NCBI GenBank assembly: GCA_900095095.1
Contig: FMBT01000289.1
Span: forward strand, 1,178,001 to 1,242,000
Reading direction: 5' to 3'
Length of the DNA: 64,000 nt
From: Fragilariopsis cylindrus CCMP1102
Taxonomy: Eukaryota > Bacillariophyta > Bacillariophyceae > Bacillariales > Bacillariaceae
Positions within the stretch are counted from its first letter, which is position 1, and every line of letters starts with the position of its first letter. Positions 54,301-64,000 of this stretch are shown piece by piece. A model generated the notes under the pieces. That model saw only the letters and a list, made by a program, of their open reading frames with translations, did not search any database and was not told the origin of the DNA. The position numbers were made by a program, and so were the translations under genes.

Positions 54301-54775
54301 CACGCCAGGCACACCATTTGACAAGGATGAAACATCTGTGGAAGCGAAACAAAGTGAAACATCTGAGCCATCTAAATTTGACAATACCAACTTTATTTCA
54401 TCAACCGGAGCTACCGTCGGATCTGCCGCAATAATGCCAGAAGAAATAAGCACGCCAGGAACATCATTTGACAACGCTGTGTCACCAACGGAACCTGCTA
54501 GCGCAAACAACGACGAAGACGTGCCCGCGTCCGAGCTTTTGTCATCAGAAGTTGTTGACAACTCAAACGAAATGGAAGACGGGGAGATGACAGACATTCC
54601 TTTGTCTCCTAACCCTGTATCATCGAAAAATAAAACAAAAAATGTACCGGCGGCAGACAATTTACCTACTATAACGAATACAATAGAAACCGTACCTGCA
54701 CCTGCAGTCTCTACCGGCGATGATCTATTTGCAGCAATAGGAATGCCCCCACCACCTTTCCAAAGAAAAAGATAG
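51320..54775 (+). CDS. ankyrin-repeat protein with six WW domains
   Basis: 1151 residues, one exon. Ankyrin repeats lie at about residues 35-145 (GLFPIHMACQYS, CTPLHHACMST, GKTPYDVATLDS). A long Pro/Gly/Ser-rich region follows and contains one PPxY motif (PPPPY at about 441-445). Six WW domains start near residues 517, 570, 632, 773, 832 and 881, each of the form W-x-E-x-x-D-P-x-x-G-K-x-Y-Y-x-N ... T-S-W-x-x-P. Spacers are acidic. At about 953-1053 a 50-residue block (SIEAKQSEASEPSKFD...) is duplicated in tandem. WW domains bind PPxY or Pro-rich ligands, so the PPPPY could be an internal ligand. A scaffold role, for example in transcription or splicing, is inference. No catalytic domain is seen. 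Confidence 0.9.
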   Translation: MLSWASDQFDKISQTVAPPPTDAAGRFAYAVQRLDENTAMGCIAEIDPVGTVVNQARGLFPIHMACQYSMVRLIKLLMNQPGISVQQPDYAGCTPLHHACMSTQRSNGLEVVKFLINDCGADASAKNSQGKTPYDVATLDSIRQYILPIQLQRETQYALDNGGRGLPPGIDLGGMTINRSNMAPPPKFGGSGVASAGGPPAPMGGGITSQSRYPVTPTFGSPVAMGASHNHMSPTQTPTPTPTPTYMTSQTSFPAQPSIPTAQPIARAPASMPVKDNNVAASRRTSSTSTSTPSSDETSRYSRVGGQGLAIYSKYKADGFHSSSSDKNLQQKYGHVGASGGSTMPPPPSSGNAPVSTGPNAFRGGASYQGSRYAYAEASAPVSGPSYSGGMGYAPAPAVGSPTPQYFTPGATSNNTTAAMPTTPVGPSATSSTNNISPFMPPPPYSGNVGPASSTAASFATPQPASGNASNLFGSPPSTGTETDSKTAGATVNHDQATTATSNPEQQQQQSATLTVENDWVETVDPTSGKSYYFNSKTNETSWEKPPSIATTATEETTEPSAEGEVINNEEWVETPDPSSGKSYYYNTKTGETSWEKPTSTTDPASAVSVTVDEQIQEENQPVNSEPASMDDGWVETTDTTSGKVYFYNSTTGETSWDRPTANKYESKTSETTSELAEAAMVDENVNENEKKENTEDGESAVTKTEEKIPVTESLNEMMKEGTGTSIAESEGESMALEEKIPTEVDEKPADTTTPQDNTTETEETTNESLTLSDDWTEVADPSTGKVYYYNEKTQKTSWIRPKLASEEDTNVTSAEPISSEENESNDAGDSSGGWVEVQDPNTGKIYYYNKETNETSWEEPTSMSDEQNTDGDDISSNGQNDWVETLDPTSGKKYYYNATTGVTSWDVPACLKEETLSLPGNIKAEERMPLARGIERTKSAEETFAEFPTGEDETSIEAKQSEASEPSKFDKPNFISPTEATVGSAATTPGEISTPGTPFDKDETSVEAKQSETSEPSKFDNTNFISSTGATVGSAAIMPEEISTPGTSFDNAVSPTEPASANNDEDVPASELLSSEVVDNSNEMEDGEMTDIPLSPNPVSSKNKTKNVPAADNLPTITNTIETVPAPAVSTGDDLFAAIGMPPPPFQRKR
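54177..54480 (+). repeat. tandem in-frame duplication of about 150 bp
   Basis: The unit coding GEDETSIEAKQSEASEPSKF recurs immediately as DKDETSVEAKQSETSEPSKF, through GEISTPGTPFD / EEISTPGTSFD. Divergence is modest, so the duplication is fairly recent. Confidence 0.9.
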
Positions 54776-54963
54776 GGCTATCTGCTAACATAATTGCAAC
54801 CTTTCGAGGTGATATTGAATAATGCACAAACTATTAGAATTTAGTTAAATTTCGAAAATATTTAAGAATACAGTCATTATAAGAATCTGTTTATTTAACA
54901 CATAACTTAGCGTGAGCCTTGTTATCATTCTCTATTTTTTTGGGATTGAATCGGAATCGTCGT

Positions 54964-56904
54964 CTACAGATTACCTTCATCCAGCCATCGAACCAAAGCT
55001 TCGACTGTTGCTGCCGCTTCTTTATAACCCAATCTTTCTTGTGAAGTTTCCAATCCTAACAGATCTTCGGCTCGTCCGGCGACATCTAATGGCGGAGCTA
55101 AGAGAGGTGATACGTGACCACCACTCAGTGATGTACGTTGGACGTCAATTTCGACCATGGGTCTTCTCATCCGTGTGATACTTCTTGCTTCTCGTAAAAC
55201 TTCCTCCACCTCAGCACTTTCATCGATTGGATCGTCATCGTATCCTAGAATCAACGTCCGTCGAGCTCGATATGCCTTCCCGGCGGCAGATCGGACCATA
55301 GCGGGTGTAGGATTAAAGTCTCGTGCTCCATCTGCAACCTGACAAGAACAAGAACAAGAACAAAAAAAACAATACAAAACAGCGAGCATCAGCATCATGT
55401 TTTGTTTTTAAGAATAGGGCAGGATATCCTCGTTTTTCTTCATTTATGAAAATAATTATGTGTATCATCGATGAAGTACACTTACGCTATCATAATCGCT
55501 TACCTCATCAATTAGTCTGGGGATTTGTTCCAAAGTGACGATAGTTTCATGAATCACTGGTAGCAATCCCACCTCGGTTAAAGCAGCTACTGCAGGCTCC
55601 GCCCATTTAGCGTATGTATCGCGTATTTCCGATGGAATCTTGATATTTTGATCGTTATCGTTGTTATTACCGCCGAACGGAGAAGCAAAGGGTATTGGTA
55701 TGGTTGGCAACAGTGATGCCCCCGCAGCAGCGTTCTTAAACATACTTTGAGCCTCGCTCAAGAGATCGTCTGAAGGTAACTTACCCTGTGAAGCCGCCTT
55801 CGCTAATTTCAATCCTAAGTATAAAGAATCATTGGAACTCGGTCCCCTCACAGGTTGCGACGACGACGACGACGACGAATCAGTACCAGTAGTAGTAGTA
55901 CTACTACTACCACCTCCAATAGGTTGAGTCGCAAGTGATGAAAAAACTGGTGCAAAAAAGTCTTCAAAGAATGGAACAGCCTCACTAACAGGTTTATTAT
56001 TGAAACTTAACAATGCATTAGCTGCACGGGGTGTATCGGGAAACAAACATGATATAAGTACCTGCAATAATGCACCACAGGAATGACCAATACCCACAAC
56101 GGGTAATGCACCGTATTGACGTGCCAATGTCGGTGCGACATTTTCAAATTTTGTTAACACATCATCACAGGTAGTTAAATGATCGAATGACAAATCATAC
56201 GGTGTCGCTACAATCAAAAATCCTTCATCTGCTAATTTTTCTAATAGAAATCGGTATGTAATATGTGGTGCCTTTCCAACTAATGCACCACCCAAAAAAT
56301 GTATAACAGCTCGGGGGGTAATATTTGTTGTCGGATCGTTTTCAACAATTTCGTTGTCTTCACCACTGCTTTTAGTTGACGTTGGTCGGAGGACCCAATT
56401 GCCGTATAAATTTTCCCAATTACCGACGACACCAGCATTGATGTCATCGTCACCATCGTCGTCGTTGTCATTGACTGTTACGGTGTTGGAAGCCTTGTTA
56501 CCGATATCGGGTCTCTTTTTCTCATTTGGAACATTTTTACTATCATTAATGTTGGTTGTTGTTGAGGTGTTACGGGAGGGGTTACTACGTTGCTGTTGTG
56601 ATTTCGAAGACGAATCCGTTGTTGATGTTGATTTTATTGTTGCTGTTGTCGGTATCATTGCAACATTCAGCAATGTTGGTTGCCGAAAGCGAGAACTACG
56701 AGAATGAATTTTTGACATTGATCCCACGGCCGATGACGATGAATACGACGACGATGATGATAATGGTGGACGCAGTTTTGATATTGTTGTTGTCGACGAT
56801 AGTAATATGGGATGGAATGCGGTCACTACAATCACATCTATCGTCGGAACCACTACCAACGCCACCACCACCACCAGCCACACCCAAATCATTGAAATGA
56901 TCAT
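54964..56904 (-). CDS. plastid-targeted DUF1350 (alpha/beta-hydrolase-like) protein (two exons)
   Basis: Exons 56904-55504 and 55338-54964; the 165 bp intron has GTAAGC and GTCAG borders, phase 0. They encode 591 residues from the ATG at 56904. The N-terminus is a long signal peptide (MIWVWLVVVVALVVVPTID) ending VVTAFHP, the plastid Ala-Phe motif. After a Ser/Thr-rich transit region, the DUF1350 fold shows AVIHFLGGALVGKAPHITYR, FLIVATPYDLSFDHL and VVGIGHSCGALLQVL. The GHSCG sits where a hydrolase nucleophile elbow (GxSxG) would be. DUF1350 is shared by cyanobacteria and plastids and has no proved reaction. Exon 2 supplies a charged C-terminus (DPIDESAEVEEVLREA). Thr/Ser/Asn repeats interrupt the middle. 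Confidence 0.87.
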
Positions 56905-58195
56905 TGTGAAGAATGGTAGTTTCAAATTTCTTGTGATAATGATTGTATAATTCGTTTTCTTCCTGTCTGTTTGCTTTATTATGTGATTGTCGTGATTTTC
57001 ATAGCGTACCGTATTCGTAAAGCAATCGAATGCTGAGATTGGAACAACTCATCGATCATTGTGAAGAGATCGATTGAGAGTGACGCGATGGAAAGATCAT
57101 GACATCATATATTTTATTGTGCAGTACTTCCTCCGTGCACCGCATGATTCGCACGCGCTATCGTGAGGTTTTTTTGCGCGTAATTAACACGCTAAAACCT
57201 TAAAATATTAAGATCTACTCAAAAAATAGAGGGTTAAAGAGCATCAAAAACAAAAAAATGATGGATCGATACAACTCAATACAACAAGATAGATCCAAAT
57301 AGATATAGTTACGATTAAATCGTATACGCTAAATTTTAATTAATAAGTACTACTGTGTGTATTTATTAATGATAAATAGATACTGTACGTACTTGTTGCT
57401 TGTTGCTTGTGATGGCAAATACAGTATGTACAGTATCGATTGGATTGGATCCATTGGTTCTATTGTTTCGACTAGAAATGATTGTCCATTCCTCTCCGTA
57501 ATAGATTAGATTTGCTTGTGTATTGTTGTGTTTGTATATTGTTGTGTTTGTATTGTACCTATATTAATCCAATTCCCAGTACTATGCCCCGAATTGTGCT
57601 TCTTGTCTCACTCTGTTCCTCATCTTCTTCCCAGATCCGATCAAATTCATCATCAATGCCGCCCGTAAAATATTCATCCTGCTTCATTGTTCTCCTTCCC
57701 TTCCTTTAGCTTCTTCAGTATTGGATGTGGTCCTGTGGATGGGTTGTTTGCACAATGATCAATGAAGAACGAGAACACTGCATTAACCGACCGAGCGGTA
57801 TTGAGATAAATAAACAATCAGTGAAAACACACAAAAGTGAAAGTGAATGGATCATAGATTCATAGATTCAGGCTTGCTTGTTTGCACACGGTCTGGCACT
57901 TGTAATAAAACTATGATATGCAGAACCCTCCCACGAGTTCAATTTCGAAGTTTATAAGGACATTACGCCGTACTGGCGATAGTTGTCCTCTTTTCTTTCT
58001 CTCTCTCGCTCTCTTTTTTTTCGTAGCAGCAGCTTGTGTGCCAGAATTGATTTGACGATCAAAGAATCAGTTGTTTACTCTACTAGGTGGCTAGCTAGGT
58101 AGCTAGGTAGCTAGCTAGTTATCCATCCATCTACAGTATTCGTTTCATTTACTCATTTTCATTTCATCTCATTTCATCTCATTCAATATTCTTAT
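56905..58195. other. intergenic region
   Basis: Rich in TACNGTA heptamers (57007, 57381, 57420, 57429, 58132), with a CTAG/GTAG repeat at 58082-58119 and a TTTCATCTCA repeat at about 58160-58185. No gene recognised. Confidence 0.5.
58082..58119. repeat. CTAG/GTAG tandem repeat
   Basis: Alternating CTAG and GTAG tetramers, about nine units. Confidence 0.85.
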
Positions 58196-58849
58196 TCAAT
58201 TCTCATGTAATAGGCAGTTCGCATACGTTTGAATAAATCCAGCACAAAAAAATGCAAGAGAAGTAGCACTGATCCGTAATGCTAACGGTGGTGTGACCTT
58301 ATACATGATTTCCATAATACTTTCTGGTGGTTGATATCCAATAATTTGAGATTGATGTACAATTTTTACAAATGAATTTTGTTGTTGCTGTAGTAATGAT
58401 TGACGATATGCTGATATTGGTGCTGTTGTTGTTGTTGTTTTTGTTGTTGCTGGCACACAGGTAGACGTAGGCGTAGCCTTAGTCGTAGTTGTGGCAGGAT
58501 TATGAAATCGTTCGAGTAATGTATGTTGTTTTAATTTATCTCTTGCTTCTGATGATTCAAGGTATGGAAATAGTAAAGATTGAACATAGTATGTCCCTAT
58601 TAAGGTAATAGTACCAACACTATAACTAACAAATGATTGTTGTGGTGGCTGTGATTGTGATTTTGATTGTTGTGTCCGTGGTAACTTTAACAACTTTGAG
58701 TTGTTGCTATTGTTGTAATAATTGATTAATTTGAGTTGTTGTTGTTGCTGCTGTCGTACAAAGCAAAGTTCTGATCCTTGATACCATGAAAAATAACCCA
58801 AACATGCAACCGTCGGAGGGAGTGTAAGAACTGTTACACCGAGACACAT
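58196..58849 (-). CDS. uncharacterised membrane protein
   Basis: 217 residues. An N-terminal hydrophobic stretch (TVLTLPPTVACLGYF) is followed by a Gln/Asn/Ser-rich loop, a second hydrophobic stretch (FVSYSVGTITLIGTYYV), a conserved-looking charged segment (YLESSEARDKLKQHTLLERF), Thr-rich low complexity, and a third helix (LALRISATSLAFFCAGFIQT). Three helices and a repeat-laden loop suggest a small organellar or ER membrane protein. I do not recognise the family; repeated CAA/ACA tracts make part of the ORF unreliable. Confidence 0.6.
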   Translation of the reverse strand: MCLGVTVLTLPPTVACLGYFSWYQGSELCFVRQQQQQQLKLINYYNNSNNSKLLKLPRTQQSKSQSQPPQQSFVSYSVGTITLIGTYYVQSLLFPYLESSEARDKLKQHTLLERFHNPATTTTKATPTSTCVPATTKTTTTTAPISAYRQSLLQQQQNSFVKIVHQSQIIGYQPPESIMEIMYKVTPPLALRISATSLAFFCAGFIQTYANCLLHEN

Positions 58850-59693
58850 TATTTAATAAGTTTTAAAAAAAAAAATCGTCTCGGAAGTAATATAGCACAT
58901 CAAATCAACATGCAAATATTTTTCTTGGCGTTTATTATAATGAATTATTATAATTAATTCTCTCTGGACAAACTAACCTAACAGCTTGTATTGTTACTCC
59001 AGATTACTTTGAACTTGTACAATGTATATGTCGAATGTGTGTGCCAAAGAGGATTGATTCATTTGTTTCGAATGATCTACGGTATACGGAATGAGTTTTG
59101 TCGAGGAGCAAATGTTTAGCTACACCGACGAGTGTAAGCAAGAAGTGGTTTTATTCACCACCATGCTCAATGCATGATGTATTGTTCAATTTTAAAAATT
59201 CGATTTTCGAGAATTAAAAATCTTGCCTGTTCTTCGTTTTGACATTCACGCCGTCGAGTCGAGTGAGTCGAATGAATGAATGGGTCACGGTCATTTAGTC
59301 ACATGATCAATTATGTAAATAGCAATATGATTACCCCTGCTTAAGTAGCCTATATAATATTATATATCGCAACACAGTCTTCGCTTTGAGATTAAGCCTA
59401 AATTCTAAATTGTAATGCATAAGAACGATGACTAGATATTGCACTGTAGGGGCTACTTCGAATCTCTGTGCTTCATTCGTTTGTATCATTGCTGTTCTAG
59501 ATTTGTTCGACTGCAAAAACGAAACGAAACGAACTCCTCTGATCAAACTTTAATCGATATTCAATATAACGATTAATTCATTCAATATTAGCTCATACAA
59601 TACCGGTACAATACTTCAAGTACAATACAATACAATACACTAAGGTAGTAATTAAATCGGTGCTAGCTATAGCATAAAATATATAATAATATA
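58850..59693. other. divergent intergenic region
   Basis: TACGGTA at 59078-59084, followed by an overlapping GTATACGG. An ACAAT/ACAAC-type repeat lies at about 59607-59640 before the LRR gene. No gene seen. Confidence 0.5.
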
Positions 59694-62334
59694 ATGGACG
59701 CATATTTATCAGAATATGAAAAAGAGAAGAAGGATGCTGCACCTGAAAAGAGTCTTTATGAATCAGTGGCAGGATTTACAGATGAGATTGAAGGTGAATT
59801 AGAAAAGGTATCCGTGTACGGTGTACATTTTACAAGAAAGGTCGTACTATTGGTACTTGGTGCATTTGCTGTTATTGCAATCAGTATCGGTGTTAGTTTA
59901 GGTGTGACACTTGCATCCCCATCCTCCGCCACTACTGCTACTGCTACTACAGGAAATATAGATACTACTATTGTTGCTACCGGCGCTCCCACTACTGCTG
60001 ATTTTTTCGATACAGAGAATGCTCCCACAACTCATAGTCCTACTACTGCCAATGGTGGCATGAATCCTAGACCCACTGTTGCTGCTGTTGTTGATACTGA
60101 TACTGCTGCTACTGATACTGATACTGATACTGATACTGATACTGATACTATTGGCAATATAGATGATACTAATAGTGGTGCTTCAAAAGAACGTGCTCAT
60201 GAATATTGGTCATTCGGAGAAGCTATTGATTCAATTATTGGAGAAGAAATTTATGATGATACAACACGTGAACATGAGACACTTGTTTGGATTTCTGATA
60301 CAGATCCATTAAAATTAGATCCAAAGACAACACCAATAGATGATATATTACAAAGATATATTATTGCAAATTTTTATTTTGCAACGAATGGAACAACATG
60401 GCCGAATCAATTTAATTTCCTATCAAAGGATGATGTATGTGATTGGAATGATAGTACAAATGGAGTATTTTGTAATGACAATGGACGAATTATTAGTATT
60501 TTAGTGCAAGATTGTGCCTTATCTGGAACAATTCCACAAGATATCGGATTATTATCTCATATGGAAATTTTCAATATAACCAATAATGATATACAAGGAG
60601 ATATTCCTATGTCGCTTGGTACGATATCTGGATTGACACATGTGGATATGAGTGAGTACAGTACAGTATTATTTATGCATAATTATATATATATTGATAT
60701 ATATATATATTTATTTATTTATGTGTGTGTGTGTGTGTGTGTATGAACAGATAATATTTTAATCGTGAAGTCTCATCCCATAAAATCATCCTTTATTATT
60801 GTTATTATTATTACTACTACTACTATTACTATCATCCTTCTACCAGGTGTGAATGGATTCTCAGGACAAATACCACCGAGTATTGCAATGCTACTCGAAC
60901 TGGAAGTGTTAGATCTTTCTTTTAATGCATTAATCGGAGGTCTTGAAGGAAATATCGGACATCTTGAAAAGAAAAGTGAAAATTTACGTGCAGTCGATCT
61001 ATGTACGTTGGTGTGTGTTTCAGTCTACTCTAGGACTACGAGTTGTCACTCTACGAGTTTGATATGTGGTCTCTTTTGAAACCTCTGAACCTTTTTTTAT
61101 TAATCTATCAATCAAATTTGGCATGATCTCTTTTTCTATTTCGTTCTGTCACCGACATTCAAATTTTCACTAACCCAAAACAATTCTCGTTCTATTTTAT
61201 TGAAATCATTTCAACAATTTAATTTTTAAAAACAGCATTTAACATGATTAAAGGGACTATTCCTGAAAGTTTTGGTGAAGGAACGAATCTTAACTATTTA
61301 TACCTGAATAATAATAACCTGCATGGTCTTTTCCCAAAGAGTATTGGTAACTTAAATACTTTAGTAGAACTTGATATCTCCAACAACGACCTTTCTGGTT
61401 CGTTACCTTCTGCCTTGGGGGATCTATCGATGTTAGAAGTGTTAAATCTTTCCTTTAATGCATTAATAGGAGGAGATGGAGCTAGGGCGCTGAAGGATCT
61501 AGGAAAACTTGAGGAATTGTATATGAGTCACAATCTCCTTGAAGGAAATGTCGGACATTTTGGGAAAAGTGATAGTTTACGTATAGTCGATATATGTAAG
61601 TCACACTTTATCTCTCCATCTCTATTTGATTTGGATTGCTGTTTCTCTGTTCACTTTTGAAAGCTCTGAAGCTATTTTATCAATTACACTCGTTATTATC
61701 CTTTTTCCGCCAATTTTCACTAACCCAAACTATTCTCATTTTATTCGTTGAAATCATTTATAAAACAAAATCAGCATTTAACTCGATTGAAGGGACTATT
61801 CCTGGAAGTTTTGGTGAAGGAACAAATCTTAAATTTTTATACTTGAATAATAATAACATGGATGGTCTTATTCCAAATACTATGGGCAACTTAAAAAGTT
61901 TAGTAGAACTTGATATCTCTAACAACAAACTAACTGGTTCGATACCTTCTACCTTGGGGGATCTAACGACGTTAAAGATCTTAAAACTTGATTCGAATAA
62001 TCTCCAAGACGAGTTACCGATGGAAATTAGTAATTTGGAGATGCTAGAAGAACTCGATCTCAGTAACAACATACTTGGGGGTAGAATCCCATTGGAACTT
62101 TCCAATTTATTCTATTTAACGACAATGGATCTTTCAAATAATAATTTCTCTGGAGATATGGATAGAGTTTTCTGTGTCGATAATCGGCCGGAATGGGGAA
62201 GCCCAATTGAAAGTTACAGAGCGGATTGTCTTAGCGACGATGTTTCTCTCTCGTGCGCCACTGAATGCTGCGATGGGAATAGCTATTGCTGTGATGTACC
62301 CAGTGGAGCAAACTGCAGGACAATAGAATATTAG
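59694..62334 (+). CDS. leucine-rich-repeat membrane protein (four exons)
   Basis: Exons 59694-60651, 60847-61002, 61236-61595 and 61775-62334, all joined in phase 1, encode 677 residues. A cytosolic acidic/basic N-terminus (DAYLSEYEKEKKDAA) is followed by one transmembrane helix at about residues 50-74 (VVLLVLGAFAVIAISIGVSL) and a Thr/Ala/Asp-rich low-complexity stalk with repeated DTDT. The LRR region has plant-type 24-residue repeats (L-x-x-L-x-L-x-x-N-x-L-x-G-x-I/L-P), about a dozen. The cap motif WPNQFNFLSKDDVCDWN lies before them, and a Cys-rich tail (CATECCDGNSYCC) after. This is the common diatom surface LRR layout, probably for ligand binding or adhesion. No kinase domain is present. 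Exons 3 and 4 are duplicates. Confidence 0.92.
60680..60743. repeat. TA then TG microsatellite in LRR intron 1
   Basis: TA-rich units at about 60685-60710 then TG units at about 60722-60743, within the first intron. Confidence 0.9.
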
Positions 62335-63010
62335 GATTGGAATGATCACAAAAAAAAGTGAAATTGAAACCATCTCTTATATAATATTAACATAGTTTGT
62401 AAGTGAGATATGAATTTAGGTAAAATAAAACTTTATGATAGTCCAGTTAGCACGGCCACCAAATACCTCATTCTATCCAATACATTCTCATCCGAACCAC
62501 ATCGACGAAATATATGCTCGTTTTCGTTTTTGAATTGTAAACCATCAACGTTTTTAAAAATTGCTTGAAACAAGATCGGTTGATGATTGATTCATTCTTC
62601 GATTCATTCGATTCATTCATTCGTTCATTTTTCCGTTTGACGTTATTCGAAGATTAACGGCGATGTTTTGCATCCTGGAATGCGTTGCCTCATACTCAAC
62701 TCAGAATTCTGCTCGTGCGTGACCAGAAACTATGGATTTTTCTAGATTTCATGGGACTGCCTTTCTTTATTTGAGGTTTTCAAGAGAAGCGGCCGCGCTA
62801 TCAATACATAATACCGTTATGATTAAGAGTCGATTCGAGTCGAGTCGATGCAACGAAGATTTCAAAAAATGGCAATCAACTATCTAAAAGAAAGAGACGA
62901 AGGAAACATCTTTGAAAAATATGCCCGAGATTTTTAGATTTGTTACTTGTCACTACCCACACAAAGCAAAACTCGATCATTCGTTTTTTATTCGATCCAA
63001 GAAAACCAAC
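62335..63010. other. intergenic region
   Basis: Contains a dense ATTCATTCGATTCATTC tract at about 62590-62630 and a repeated GAGTCGA near 62827. No gene seen. Confidence 0.5.
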
Positions 63011-64000
63011 ATGGGCTCTTGTCTTTCCCTTGAAAGGCAGCAACTGCATGAGCGTCTCGACGAATATGACTACGCCTATTTCTATAAGGTAGAAAATCGC
63101 AACTCAATTCAGGAGGAAAGAACGAGGTGGTGGGAGAAAAATATCAGTCTAACCGGCAACAAATCTAATACAAGCCCCCCTCAAATACCAGCAGATCCAT
63201 GGACTGTATCATATTCAGAGAGTGAACCATCACCAACAAAGACGGGTACTATTTACGGTATTTCTTCCCCTGTATCGTCACCTTCTAGTTCATACAGTAC
63301 CTCTATACCATCTTTGTCAGAACCGAATTCTACTTCGAATATTCCTATCTCAAAACAAAGAAAAGCTTTTAGTTTTGATGATAGGCATGTGAAGAAGCAA
63401 GGCAGGGCCCTGCAACTCCGATTGGCTAAAAATCGGTTTCTTCAAATGGTTGTCACTAGCCAATCTTCACATCATGAAAGTTCTGTTGCTCCTGATGCAT
63501 TCGATTCTACCTCAACTGTCGTCGTAGCGACAGATTCGTTTCAAACTGACGAGGATAACCGAGTGCTATCGATTTCTTGTCCGTCGTCAGTCCCCGAATC
63601 ATTGCCATCGCAACAAACGTTAGAAGAAATAAATGTGAACTTTCACTCTTCTCGCGGATTGATCTGGAAGGAAATCACCAGTGAACACAATGTAACTGCT
63701 ATGGCAATGAATCGTAAGAGTGTCGACTCACTCTCTTCGTTGTCTGCATGCCATAGCACGGATCCTCTATTGCTGGCTATGGGAGACGAGAATGGCAATA
63801 TCGTGATAACTCAAATCAAAGATGAGGGACTTCGATCTAAAGATAGTAGTAATGCCGACGATACTTCGAAGACACCCAAAAGGGACCAACGCGGGGAAGC
63901 TCTGGAGTTCTCTATTGAAGGTCGGGTGCGGTCACTAGATTTTGGAAGTTGCGAACAACTCGTGGCTGGAGGGGATGGCTGCTATGCTTGGATATTGCAA
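63011..64000 (+). CDS. WD40-type protein, N-myristoylated, cut by window end
   Basis: Open from the ATG at 63011 to the window edge: 330 codons, no stop, so the gene continues. The start MGSCLSLE fits an N-myristoylation signal (Gly2, Ser6), and Cys4 could be palmitoylated, suggesting membrane attachment. A Ser/Pro-rich region of about 200 residues follows. From about residue 225 the sequence resembles WD40 blades: LIWKEITSEHNVTAMAMN, LLLAMGDENGNIVITQI and VRSLDFGSCEQLVAGGDGCY. WD40 propellers are scaffolds. Partner and role cannot be told; the family may be clearer from the missing C-terminus. Confidence 0.8.
   Translation, partial: MGSCLSLERQQLHERLDEYDYAYFYKVENRNSIQEERTRWWEKNISLTGNKSNTSPPQIPADPWTVSYSESEPSPTKTGTIYGISSPVSSPSSSYSTSIPSLSEPNSTSNIPISKQRKAFSFDDRHVKKQGRALQLRLAKNRFLQMVVTSQSSHHESSVAPDAFDSTSTVVVATDSFQTDEDNRVLSISCPSSVPESLPSQQTLEEINVNFHSSRGLIWKEITSEHNVTAMAMNRKSVDSLSSLSACHSTDPLLLAMGDENGNIVITQIKDEGLRSKDSSNADDTSKTPKRDQRGEALEFSIEGRVRSLDFGSCEQLVAGGDGCYAWILQ

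Noticed and set aside
54007-54660. 217-codon minus-strand ORF
   Set aside because: Shadow of the WW protein, made open by its biased codons.
60765-61079. Separate 104-codon gene inside the LRR region
   Set aside because: It is the second LRR exon read through its flanking introns; splicing restores the repeat pattern.
1-64000. tRNA, rRNA, CRISPR or integrated virus
   Set aside because: I looked for tRNA T-loops and paired arms, rRNA cores, direct-repeat arrays and viral capsid or polymerase genes and saw none; a covariance-model search would settle the RNA question.

Overview
This looks like a piece of a diatom (stramenopile alga) nuclear chromosome. The genes are eukaryotic and several contain short introns (about 120 to 300 bp, GT..AG). 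Three proteins carry the signal peptide plus Ala/Phe-type cleavage motif used to enter the secondary plastid (about 6855-6900, 19228-19304 and 56800-56904). One of these also has a thylakoid-lumen transfer signal. One gene encodes a lineage-type 'WTxEEExYA ... MRISKKF' protein. The DNA is AT-rich, and coding regions are full of Asn/Gln/Asp/Ser/Thr homopolymers. I cannot name the species. All exon joins were found by reading splice sites and frame by eye; no transcript data were available.

Layout. 1-2520 holds no convincing gene, only what may be a decayed coding relic. 2521-10293: Stc1-domain RGG protein (-), ArfGAP (+), GC-rich plastid lumen protein (-), cytochrome b5/MAPR-like protein (-), and an unknown possibly mitochondrial protein (+). 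11146-16656: membrane-anchored SET-domain protein (+), amidohydrolase (+), GPALPP1/DUF3752-like nuclear protein (-). 17819-24809: small two-helix membrane protein (-), plastid class II DAHP synthase (+), proteasome alpha-1 subunit (+), lysophospholipid acyltransferase (-). 25871-31696: HSF-type factor (-), amino acid transporter (-), SAM methyltransferase (+), mitochondrial-type cyclophilin (+). 31857-43377: USP-like protein with a Tudor-like tail (-), a degenerate LG-repeat relic (+), a large coiled/repetitive unknown (-), a thioredoxin-fold + MSP + RING fusion (+), a sulfotransferase (-). 44399-56904: WTxEEE-family protein (+), a two-domain glycosyltransferase (-), an ankyrin + six-WW protein (+), a plastid DUF1350 protein (-). 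58196-64000: unknown membrane protein (-), a four-exon LRR membrane protein (+), and the start of a myristoylated WD40-type protein (+) cut by the window edge.

The genes do not form an operon or an obvious pathway cluster; this is ordinary dense eukaryotic gene order. Strands alternate in many places. Convergent neighbours sit close (85 to about 600 bp) and divergent neighbours are wider (about 470 to 1440 bp). The items most worth following up are a DAHP synthase with two active-site substitutions, a glycosyltransferase with a degenerate first domain, an unusual Grx-like/MSP/RING fusion, an acyltransferase with HX4E instead of HX4D, a tandemly duplicated exon-intron unit in the LRR gene, and a palindromic heptamer TACNGTA that is strongly over-represented between genes.
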